Source: Vulcanimicrobiota bacterium
Lineage (GTDB): Bacteria; Vulcanimicrobiota; Vulcanimicrobiia; Vulcanimicrobiales; Vulcanimicrobiaceae
DNA: 11,228 nucleotides
Direction of reading: 5' to 3'
Assembly (NCBI GenBank): GCA_019233165.1
Contig: JAFAMS010000478.1
Location: 1 to 11,228, forward strand
Below the pieces are notes generated by a model. It made no database searches and was not told the DNA's origin. It was given only the letters and a program-made list of their open reading frames with translations. Below are positions 1-6,102 of this stretch, piece by piece. Position 1 is the first letter of the stretch. Every line of letters starts with the position of its first letter. Position numbers and translations under genes: made by a program.

Positions 1-32
1 GTTACCGTCAAGAGGAAGCGCAGAAGGCCTAG
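1..32 (+). CDS. possible 3' end of an upstream gene (partial)
   Basis: Reading from base 3 gives nine codons (YRQEEAQKA) closed by TAG at 30-32. The charged, Gln/Glu-rich composition looks like an ordinary protein C-terminus, but nine codons cannot identify a family. The other two frames run on without a stop toward the next gene, so this call is weak. A small GC hairpin (CCGCC, 60-64, with GGCGG, 68-72) sits between it and the next start and has no U-tract. Confidence 0.3.
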   Translation, partial: YRQEEAQKA

Positions 33-84
33 TTCTTCTCAATTCCTTCACCGGCGGTTCCGCCTCCGGCGGTACGGTCGGAGC

Positions 85-591
85 ATGAGAAGCAAGATGC
101 TGGCCGAGATCGAGATCCAGTGCACGCCCGGGACGGCCGCCGGACGCATCTATCGTGAGTTTGGGGCGGACTCGCGCGGCGACGGCACCTACGAGCTCAG
201 CGTCTCGCTCGAGAACTTGGGTCTGCCCGCGATCGGAAAGCTCTCGCGCACCGCTTTCGTCAAGCTCGGCGCGGCACAGCGCCGCGAGGCCGACAATGCG
301 ACGCTGATTCCGGTCCAGTGGCATGACCTCGAGTCGGATAGCTTCCCCACCTTCCACGGCGAGATCGAGATCGTTCCGCTCGGAAGCGAGCTGGTGCAAG
401 TTGCGATCATCGGCGACTACAAACCGCCGTTCGGGCCGCTCGGCGCCGTCTTCGACGCCGCGGTCGGGAAAGCGATCGCGGAGGCGACGACGCGCGAACT
501 CTTGGAGCGTCTCCGCAAAGCGCTCGAGACGAGTGAGAAGCAGCCGCAGACCGCCGGCGCAGCGCCGAACTACCCGCCGACCTACGAATAG
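85..591 (+). CDS. SRPBCC-fold (polyketide cyclase/START-like) protein
   Basis: A 168-residue protein without a signal peptide, so probably cytoplasmic. The pattern fits the SRPBCC (START/Bet v1-like) superfamily: an N-terminal beta strand, a helix-rich segment, a run of strands ending at residues 92-111, the typical turn YKPPFGPLG (112-120), then a long C-terminal amphipathic helix (about 121-148). The last 20 residues are a disordered Pro/Gln/Ala tail. SRPBCC proteins bind hydrophobic ligands in a deep pocket, and the ligand cannot be read from sequence. The start could be ATG 85 or ATG 97. The GGAG at 80-83 is too close to 85, and GAGAAG at 87-92 is better placed for 97, so the true start may be four codons later. 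A 78-nt gap separates it from the transglycosylase, so co-transcription is uncertain. Confidence 0.7.
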   Translation: MRSKMLAEIEIQCTPGTAAGRIYREFGADSRGDGTYELSVSLENLGLPAIGKLSRTAFVKLGAAQRREADNATLIPVQWHDLESDSFPTFHGEIEIVPLGSELVQVAIIGDYKPPFGPLGAVFDAAVGKAIAEATTRELLERLRKALETSEKQPQTAGAAPNYPPTYE

Positions 592-669
592 CTAAGCCGC
601 TTCGGGGCCCGGCCTAGGGGGCCACGCAGGCAGGCCGTTCCGTCGGAATAGGTCGAAAGCGGGGTCGTC

Positions 670-1158
670 GTGGTGAGTACGAAGTCGCGGCTGGCGACGT
701 TCCTCGCGCTGGCCGCATTCCTTTCGGGCTGTTCGGGCGTCGGTTGGCTTCCGGGTGGGGGCGTCCATGCGATGAACCCGCAGCGGCTGGATTCGCTCGT
801 GCGCACGTACTCGAAGGCGAACAACGTCCCGCCGGCACTGGTTCGCGCGGTGATCGACGCCGAATCGCACGGCGACCCGAGTGCGGTTAGCCGCGCCGGG
901 GCACAAGGACTCATGCAGCTGATGCCCGGGACGCAGGCGACGTACGGCGTGTACAATCCCTTCGACCCGGCGGCGAACGTTGCGGGAGGGACCCGCTATC
1001 TTCACGATCTCCTGGTGCGGTATCACAATGACGTCCAGCTCGCGCTCGCTGCGTATAACGCCGGTCCGGCCGCAGTCGAGCTCTACCACGGCATACCGCC
1101 GTTCGCCGAGACACGGTCGTACGTCGCTCGCGTGAGCGCGGAGCTGCGCAGCCTCTAA
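670..1158 (+). CDS. lytic transglycosylase (SLT family) lipoprotein
   Basis: Predicted to cleave the glycan strands of peptidoglycan between MurNAc and GlcNAc, leaving 1,6-anhydro ends, in the periplasm while lipid-anchored. The N-terminus is a lipoprotein signal: positive residues K5 and R7, a hydrophobic stretch, then lipobox LSGC with the lipidated Cys at 21. The SLT domain fills residues 40-155. Catalytic Glu65 lies in DAESHGDP, followed by GLMQLMP (80-86) and AYNAGP (128-133), all hallmarks of family 1 soluble lytic transglycosylases. At 162 residues it is a minimal enzyme: one domain and no LysM or superhelical U-domain. The start is the first of two tandem GTG codons, with AGCGGGG (658-664) as a plausible ribosome site. 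It is followed after 7 nt by the LptF/G permease, suggesting an operon that couples wall and outer-membrane growth. Confidence 0.88.
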   Translation: MVSTKSRLATFLALAAFLSGCSGVGWLPGGGVHAMNPQRLDSLVRTYSKANNVPPALVRAVIDAESHGDPSAVSRAGAQGLMQLMPGTQATYGVYNPFDPAANVAGGTRYLHDLLVRYHNDVQLALAAYNAGPAAVELYHGIPPFAETRSYVARVSAELRSL

Positions 1159-1165
1159 CCGGCGT

Positions 1166-2326
1166 ATGGCGTCGCTGCAGGGCGTTGTGAGCGGCCCGCT
1201 CGCCGCGGCGCCTCGGCACAAGCTTTCCGTGCCGATCCTCGACGGCTACATCCTGCGCGAGATGGCGATCCCGTTCGTCGTCGGCCTGGGCGCGTATCTG
1301 ATGTTCCAGTTCCTGAACATCTTCTTCTTGGCGGCGGATTACGTCATCAACCAGCACGCTTCGCTGCTCCTCGTGCTGCGATTTATCGTATTGCGCGTCC
1401 CGCAAGCCGCACCGCTCGCATTCATCTTCGCGTGCTTGTTCGGAACGATGCTGGCGTTCGGGCGGCTGGTGGCGGACAACGAGATCACCGCGCTGCGCAC
1501 GTCGGGCGTCTCGTTCTGGCGGATCGCGCGAGTCCCGCTGCTCGTCGGCATCGGCGCGTTCTTGCTCTCGTGGTTCGTGAACGAACAGATCGCGCCGGCG
1601 GCGACGCAACTCTCGACCCGCACCTTCTATCAGATCATCTACCATACGTCGGCGTTGCCGATCGAGCCGCAGATCTTCCGCCGCGACCCCGGGACGGGGC
1701 GGGTCTTCTTCGTCGATCAAGTCGACCCGACGACGCACGTGATGTCGAACGTGATGATCTTCGATCGCGGAACGAGCTCGCCGTTCGACTCCGTGATGAC
1801 CGCGAAGCGCGCCTTCATCAAAGATGCCGCGCTGCACATGCAGCAGCCGACGATCATTCGCTTCAAGTCTTCGGGTTTCGTCGACGTCGAGAACAAGAGC
1901 GACGAGATCGTCGTCGGCTTGCCGATGAGCGTGAACGCCGACGAGTTCTTCAATCAGTCGGGCGGCGACGCGGCGTCGCTCGACTCCAAGACGCTCAACG
2001 CGCAGGTGAAAGCGCTCTCCCAGACCGGTCAGGGCGGTCCGGCGATCGACAATCTCAAGCTGGTCCTGGCTTCCCGGAAGGCGCTTCCGTTCGGGTGTTT
2101 CATCGCGATCGTGATCTCATTGCCACTCGCTATCCTCTTCGGGAGGCGCGGACGCGAACTGGGTATGGCACTTTCATTGACCGTCATGTTCGTCTATTAT
2201 CTGGCGCTATCGGCGATGGCGGCGCTCGGCCGCAACGGCGTCGTCGAGGCCAACATCGCCTCGTGGACGCCGAACCTGATCGTCGGCGCCGCGGGCCTCG
2301 CGCTCTTACGTAAAGTCGAACGCTGA
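1166..2326 (+). CDS. LptF/LptG-family LPS export permease (YjgP/YjgQ)
   Basis: Inner-membrane subunit of the LPS transport ABC complex, which extracts LPS from the inner membrane and hands it to LptC. The 386 residues show the family layout. Three N-terminal membrane segments lie at about 35-60, 66-98 and 124-146. A periplasmic beta-rich domain covers about 150-300, and three C-terminal membrane segments lie at about 306-327, 331-355 and 366-382. The cytoplasmic loop DNEITALRTSGVS (104-116) matches the conserved coupling-helix region that contacts the LptB ATPase. Only one such permease is present here, so whether it acts as LptF, LptG or as a homodimer cannot be decided, and I give no symbol. 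LptB is not in the window. The ATG at 1166 has no strong ribosome site, which fits coupling to the transglycosylase 7 nt upstream. Confidence 0.88.
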   Translation: MASLQGVVSGPLAAAPRHKLSVPILDGYILREMAIPFVVGLGAYLMFQFLNIFFLAADYVINQHASLLLVLRFIVLRVPQAAPLAFIFACLFGTMLAFGRLVADNEITALRTSGVSFWRIARVPLLVGIGAFLLSWFVNEQIAPAATQLSTRTFYQIIYHTSALPIEPQIFRRDPGTGRVFFVDQVDPTTHVMSNVMIFDRGTSSPFDSVMTAKRAFIKDAALHMQQPTIIRFKSSGFVDVENKSDEIVVGLPMSVNADEFFNQSGGDAASLDSKTLNAQVKALSQTGQGGPAIDNLKLVLASRKALPFGCFIAIVISLPLAILFGRRGRELGMALSLTVMFVYYLALSAMAALGRNGVVEANIASWTPNLIVGAAGLALLRKVER

Positions 2327-2328
2327 CG

Positions 2329-4887
2329 TTGCGCCTTCGCCGGACGCGCGCGCTCGTCGCGTGCGTCGTCGCGTTCGCGGTCTGGGCGTCGAGCCTGCGC
2401 CCCGCGGCAGCCGCGACCCCGGAAGAGACGCCCGAGGCGCTGCAAGCGCTCGCGCTGCTCGATGCGAGCTGCGAGAAGAGCGCGAGTCCGAGCGAGGGTC
2501 TCCCCGAGATCAAGTCGATGCTGGGACGTGCCGGCCGTCGCAGCATCCAACTCGCGCAAGAATCGCCGACGGCGGCGCCTACCGAGACGCCCCCGGCGGG
2601 GAACCCGGGCGGGACGCCGATCCCCGGCGTTTCGCCGACGCCGCAGCTCCAGCGGCCGCCGATCGCCCCGGGCGTCTTGATCCCGCCGACGGCGCCGGGG
2701 CAAACCGCTCCGCCGACCGCGCCGCCGGTCCCGACGCCGACGCCTTCACCGACGATCTCCGGACCGATCCCAATCGAGCGGCCCACGGGGCCGCCGCCGA
2801 CGGTCGCGCCCGCGGGCGGGACGCCGACGGCATTCCCGACCGCAACCCCGACGCCGGGCGCCACCGCGACGATCGCACCGCTCGAGCCCGGGAAGATCTT
2901 GCTGCTCGCCGACAAGTTCAGCGGCTCGACGAAAGAGGACCAGCCGCAAGACTTCTCCGGCAACGTCAACCTGTTCTACGACCAGGGCGTGATCGTCGGC
3001 GATCACGCGCACTACGACGGCGTCCGCTATCTCGATTTCACGGGAAACCCGTACATCCGCAACCACGTCGGCGACACGGTGTTACGCGGTGATATCATCC
3101 GCTTCGATCGGCAAACGCAGCAGGCGACGCTGCTCAAAGGCGTAGGCGAGACGACCGAAGGCGTCGAGCGCGGGAAGCTCCACTTTCGCTCGCAGGAGAT
3201 GGTCACGCACAAAGGCGGGAACACGGAAGGGAAAAACGCCTTCTGGACGACCTGCGAAAACGCGCGCGGCGGTTATCACATGGAGTCGAAATCGTTCGAC
3301 CTCCGTCCCGGCGACAAGCTGGTCGCGCGCAAGGTGACAGTCTATCTCGGCGGCCTCGCGATCTTCTATCTCCCCGTGCTCGTCATCGGCCTGGCGCAAA
3401 AGGCCGGCCCGCCGCGCAGCTCGTTTCTCCCCGAGGTGGGCTTCAGTCAGGCGGAAGGCGCCTGGATCAAGACGCGCTTCGGATTCGGCAACTCCCCGTA
3501 TTACTACGGCTACTACCGCGTCGAGTATTTCACCAAACTCGGACTCGGGTTGGGCTACACCGCGATCATCGGTACGCATAATCGCCGCCGTCAAGCGCAA
3601 GTCGACTTCTACCGTTCGCCCCCCAAGCCCACCGGAGGCGCAAACAACTTCAGCCTCAACGAGCAAGACCAGTGGACCTCGAAACTGCGCAGCCAGATTC
3701 AAGCGCAGTACATCAGCAACTACGGCCCGCTCGTGATCGGGCAGCCGCCGTCGCTCACGGTCGGGGGCTCCGTCGGTTACACCGGCTCGCGCTCCAACTC
3801 ACAGCTCACGTTTCAAGACTACCGTCAGTCGAGCCAGCAGGGCTCGCTCAATCTGGGGCTTACCGAGACGCTGAACTTCCGGCAAAACCTCACCGAGGCG
3901 TTCACCTTCGGCTACACGAGGAACTACAACCAGCTCGCCGGCGTCGGGAACTCGATCGGGACGACCAACTTCCAATCGCTGACGAACTACTCGACGCCGT
4001 GGGCGACGTACAGCCTGAACTACCAGCGTCAGAATTCGGAGACGCCGAGCGGGAAGTATATTCTGCCGGAACTGCAGGTACAGCCGCGTGCGATCTTCCC
4101 GTACGAACGGCTGCTGCCGATTACGATGCAGTTCCTCCTCGGCGAATACACCGAGCCGCAGACGCCGTTCTCGACGGCGCGCGGCGAGGTCTCGATCAAC
4201 TTCGGGCCGCTGATCGCGCATTTTTGGGGGAGCGACTTCACCGGCTCGTTCCACGTGCGGCAAGACGCCTACGCAACCGGAGACCTCAAGGCCGAGCTCG
4301 ACCAGCAACTCGCGCTCACCACGCCGTTCGGCAAGCACATCCTCAACTCGGTCACGTACAGCGAGACGAACTCGAACGGACCACAAGCCCTTCCGTTCAC
4401 GACCTTCGATCTGCTCTCGGGCGCCTCGCACGGCGCGCAAGACGTCCTGCAGCTCTACAACCGCGACGTGTGGGTCCTGCGCTTAGCCGACGGCACCGCG
4501 TTCAACCGCCAAGCCCAGCCGCTCTCCTACTCGCTGACGGTCCGCCCGTCGTTCCGCTCGTACGTCTCGATCAACGGCGCCTACAACCCGGGCCCCGGTA
4601 ACGGGTTCTACCAAACGCAATTCCAGCTGATCACGCCGTTCGGCTACAAAACCGATCTCCAATTTGCGACGAACATCGATTGGAAAAACAAAGGCCGCCT
4701 CGTCAGCAAGACGATCTTCCTGCGCAAGATCATAGGCGACTGCTACGACATCCGCGCCTCGTACAACCAAGACCTAAAGCTCTTCTCGCTAGGCTTCGAC
4801 CTGCTAGCCTATCCCTCGCACGGCGTAAACTTCGGCCTAGGCCAAACCGGCTCGATCATCCCCGGCAACCTAACGGGCGCGTTCTAG
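2329..4887 (+). CDS. lptD: LptD/OstA-like LPS-assembly outer-membrane protein
   Basis: Predicted outer-membrane barrel that inserts LPS into the outer leaflet. The TTG start lies 2 nt after the permease stop. It is chosen because it yields a complete signal peptide (RLRR, a hydrophobic core, cleavage near Ala28). Then come a short segment containing Cys48, a Pro/Thr-rich low-complexity linker (about 78-187), an OstA/LptA-like beta-taco domain (about 188-300), the LptD-typical junction TTCENARGGYHM (from 307) and PGDK...IFYLPVLVIGL, and a large Tyr/Gln/Asn-rich region of alternating strands to the C-terminus (about 365-850) expected to form the barrel. The near-terminal DCYDI (Cys805) resembles the Cys region of LptD barrels. 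At 852 residues it is longer than E. coli LptD (784), mostly because of the linker. The mature protein has only three Cys (48, 309, 805), unlike the four of E. coli. The last 100 nt hold four CTAG sites and several CTA codons, unlike the rest of the gene. Confidence 0.85.
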   Translation: MRLRRTRALVACVVAFAVWASSLRPAAAATPEETPEALQALALLDASCEKSASPSEGLPEIKSMLGRAGRRSIQLAQESPTAAPTETPPAGNPGGTPIPGVSPTPQLQRPPIAPGVLIPPTAPGQTAPPTAPPVPTPTPSPTISGPIPIERPTGPPPTVAPAGGTPTAFPTATPTPGATATIAPLEPGKILLLADKFSGSTKEDQPQDFSGNVNLFYDQGVIVGDHAHYDGVRYLDFTGNPYIRNHVGDTVLRGDIIRFDRQTQQATLLKGVGETTEGVERGKLHFRSQEMVTHKGGNTEGKNAFWTTCENARGGYHMESKSFDLRPGDKLVARKVTVYLGGLAIFYLPVLVIGLAQKAGPPRSSFLPEVGFSQAEGAWIKTRFGFGNSPYYYGYYRVEYFTKLGLGLGYTAIIGTHNRRRQAQVDFYRSPPKPTGGANNFSLNEQDQWTSKLRSQIQAQYISNYGPLVIGQPPSLTVGGSVGYTGSRSNSQLTFQDYRQSSQQGSLNLGLTETLNFRQNLTEAFTFGYTRNYNQLAGVGNSIGTTNFQSLTNYSTPWATYSLNYQRQNSETPSGKYILPELQVQPRAIFPYERLLPITMQFLLGEYTEPQTPFSTARGEVSINFGPLIAHFWGSDFTGSFHVRQDAYATGDLKAELDQQLALTTPFGKHILNSVTYSETNSNGPQALPFTTFDLLSGASHGAQDVLQLYNRDVWVLRLADGTAFNRQAQPLSYSLTVRPSFRSYVSINGAYNPGPGNGFYQTQFQLITPFGYKTDLQFATNIDWKNKGRLVSKTIFLRKIIGDCYDIRASYNQDLKLFSLGFDLLAYPSHGVNFGLGQTGSIIPGNLTGAF

Positions 4888-4903
4888 CGCCAACCGCTCC
4901 TCT

Positions 4904-4945
4904 CGTCCCTCGACTTCGCGCCTGCGGCGCTACGCTCGGGATGAC
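4904..4945 (+). repeat. REP-like intergenic palindrome
   Basis: Begins 17 nt after the LptD-like stop codon. The outer bases CGTCCC pair (with one G-T) with GGGATG, and the core is a perfect 5-bp hairpin, GCGCC-TGC-GGCGC (4918-4930). Read on the minus strand it begins GTCATCCCGAGCGTAGCGCC, which strongly resembles the short 'GTCATCCTGAGCG...' type intergenic repeats scattered through many bacterial genomes. That resemblance is from memory. Only one copy lies in this window, so the repeat status is inferred. Confidence 0.55.
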
Positions 4946-5004
4946 AAACGGGGTGCGGACTGGAGGCCCGCGGCGAGGCGATGCGCTTCGCCGGGGTTTG
5001 TGAA

Positions 5005-5038
5005 TCGCGCGCGGAGCCAGGATGGCGAGAGCGCGCGA
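5005..5038 (+). other. nested hairpin 1 of the palindromic element
   Basis: An 8-bp perfect stem (TCGCGCGC / GCGCGCGA) encloses a second 4-bp stem, GCCA (5016-5019) with TGGC (5023-5026), closed by a GGA triloop. The two stems are separated by a small internal loop (GGA opposite GAGA). Extended pairing of this kind is unlikely to be wholly accidental even at this GC content. Confidence 0.55.
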
Positions 5039-5051
5039 GAGTCTAAGCCGA

Positions 5052-5076
5052 GTTTTTTCCCACGAGGGGAAAAAAC
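5052..5076. terminator. nested hairpin 2, terminator-like
   Basis: Perfect 10-bp inverted repeat GTTTTTTCCC / GGGAAAAAAC around the 5-nt loop ACGAG. The T-run is the 5' arm and the A-run the 3' arm on both strands, so there is no U-tract after the stem. It is not a textbook intrinsic terminator, although its position between convergent genes fits a bidirectional transcription end. The T/A-rich stem stands out sharply in a GC-rich surrounding. Confidence 0.4.
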
Positions 5077-5122
5077 GAGCGGCCCCGGCGGAGCGCGTCG
5101 CCTCGCCGCGGGCCGAGCGAAA

Positions 5123-5287
5123 TCATTCCGTATCACAAGGCGGATGACCGCAAAGACAAAAGTCCATCTCCTCCGCATCATCGGCCTCTTTGCAAAAATC
5201 CGAACAAAACGCTTCCGCGTTGACCGCGCCGGTAACGGTGCAGTTGCACGGGTTGTTGCTGCACTCGATCGCTTGCTGGTTGCTCAT
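5123..5287 (-). CDS. bacterial metallothionein-like Cys-rich protein (SmtA/BmtA type)
   Basis: A 54-residue ORF with eight Cys (9, 14, 16, 28, 32, 44, 46, 51) and His48. The order CxxxxCxC, then CxxxC, then CGHxxC reproduces the layout of prokaryotic metallothioneins such as cyanobacterial SmtA. There, from memory, the ligands are Cys9, 11, 14, 16, 32, 36, 47, 52, 54 with two His. Here the Cys11 position is Asn, the final Cys and one His are missing, and an extra Cys (44) precedes CGH. The protein probably binds Zn or other soft metals in the cytoplasm with fewer ligands than SmtA. The acidic stretch DDAEEMD (36-42) links the last two Cys groups. The start ATG overlaps the upstream lipoprotein stop as ATGA (5284-5287), implying translational coupling; a GGGGAG lies at 5302-5307, rather far upstream. 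There is no signal peptide. The family call rests on motif order, not a database match. Confidence 0.8.
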   Translation of the reverse strand: MSNQQAIECSNNPCNCTVTGAVNAEAFCSDFCKEADDAEEMDFCLCGHPPCDTE

Positions 5288-6102
5288 GGATTGCTGATGA
5301 TCTCCCCACCGGCGATGCTTGCATTAGGGTTGCCGTTGTTCAGCGCGCCCGCCGGCTTCGTGAGTTGCTGAACGTAGTCGAAGAATTGATTGGTCGGCAG
5401 CGGGAGCGAATAGCTGGTGTCGTTGCGTCCGTTGATCCCAAGGGCATCGAGCGGGACGCCGTTTCGATCGAGCACGAAGAAATTGACGAACCACTGTGAG
5501 CAGATGTACACGTATTGACCGTTGCTGCAAGAGCTTCCCGACGACGGCGACGGGCTCGGACTCGGACCCGGGGTGACGCCGGATGCCGTCGGGGACGGCG
5601 AGGGGCTCGGTGAGGGGCTTGGCGTCGGCGTGGGCGTCGCCTGCCCGATCGGCGGGCGGTCGAGCAGCGTCCGCGTGAAGAGGAGGGTGAATTCGCTGTT
5701 CTGGCCGTTGCTGTTCAGGGTGAGGGTCGCCTGCTGCAACGGCACGACGATCTGCTGCGTTCCGACGGTGGTCGTGCTCCCGGGTGTGAGGTAATACTGA
5801 ACGAGAACGGGCGGGCTTTGCACGGTGCCGTACGCCCCGCCGACGAACCACCCGAACGAGTAGTTCGAGAAGCCGGCCAGAAATGTGTTGGCGTACGGCG
5901 TCCCTCCCTGGCCGCTGGTATTGAACACGATCGCATACGAGTAATTTGAAAAATCGAAAACGCCCTGAACGCGAAAGCGAAGCAACATATCCCCGGCTGG
6001 AATGGTCCCCGTCGCTCCGTTCTTCGGAAACGTCACCTGGCGGCCGCACGCGGCGAGCATGATCGCGACCAGAGACAGAGCTAAACCGATCCACCGTAAC
6101 AT
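5284..6102 (-). CDS. lipoprotein of unknown function with Pro-Ser-Thr linker
   Basis: A 272-residue predicted lipoprotein. A longer frame opens at 6186, but the start at 6102 is preferred. It gives a proper lipoprotein signal with lipobox LAAC (Cys19) and is preceded by GAGGTGA (6105-6111). Residues 21-154 are rich in beta-prone, aromatic and Gly residues and look like one all-beta domain. Residues 155-191 are a TPTPSPSP-type flexible linker. The C-terminal part (192-272) begins with a close Cys pair (192 and 201) that could form a disulfide, and includes VLDRNGVPLDALGING. I do not recognise the family. The gene heads a two-gene minus-strand unit with the metallothionein, so a role in envelope metal handling is possible but purely inferred from context. 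Its first 44 nt overlap the start of lnt on the other strand. Confidence 0.82.
   Translation of the reverse strand: MLRWIGLALSLVAIMLAACGRQVTFPKNGATGTIPAGDMLLRFRVQGVFDFSNYSYAIVFNTSGQGGTPYANTFLAGFSNYSFGWFVGGAYGTVQSPPVLVQYYLTPGSTTTVGTQQIVVPLQQATLTLNSNGQNSEFTLLFTRTLLDRPPIGQATPTPTPSPSPSPSPSPTASGVTPGPSPSPSPSSGSSCSNGQYVYICSQWFVNFFVLDRNGVPLDALGINGRNDTSYSLPLPTNQFFDYVQQLTKPAGALNNGNPNASIAGGEIISNP

Larger units (their letters stand above)
4965..5114. repeat. 150-bp MITE-like element with 32-bp inverted arms
   Basis: Left arm 4965-4996 and right arm 5083-5114 are inverted copies matching at 30 of 32 positions; both mismatches would be G-U pairs in RNA read on this strand. Inside are two further perfect inverted repeats: TCGCGCGC (5005-5012) with GCGCGCGA (5031-5038), and GTTTTTTCCC (5052-5061) with GGGAAAAAAC (5067-5076). 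Together they fold as a three-way junction. The element lies exactly between two convergent genes, its right end 8 nt from the metallothionein stop codon. The size and arms suggest a non-autonomous mobile repeat (MITE or BIME type). It could also serve as a bidirectional transcription stop or an mRNA 3' stabiliser. No clear target-site duplication is visible and it has no coding content. Family membership needs other genomic copies. Confidence 0.7.

Noticed and set aside
592..669. Possible terminator or promoter between the SRPBCC gene and the transglycosylase
   Set aside because: Some GGCCC/GGGCC self-complementarity exists but no U-tract and no convincing -35/-10 pair, so I could not support either.
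911..1837. Long minus-strand open frame (308 codons) opposite the transglycosylase and permease
   Set aside because: Its translation is extremely Arg/Asp/Glu-rich with no domain, as expected for the shadow of GC-rich coding DNA. The + strand genes here carry clear motifs.
2184..2969. Minus-strand Gly/Val-rich open frame opposite the Pro-rich linker
   Set aside because: The Gly/Val repeats mirror the Pro/Thr codons of the LptD-like linker read backwards; no start signal or domain supports it.
5540..5640. GC-rich hexamer-like tandem sequence, considered as a CRISPR or satellite
   Set aside because: It simply encodes the TPTPSPSP linker of the minus-strand lipoprotein; there are no spacers or conserved direct repeats of CRISPR length.
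6002..6058. Upstream extension of lnt to the ATG at 6002
   Set aside because: It adds 19 non-hydrophobic residues that lie inside the minus-strand lipoprotein gene and have no counterpart in Lnt N-termini that I know.
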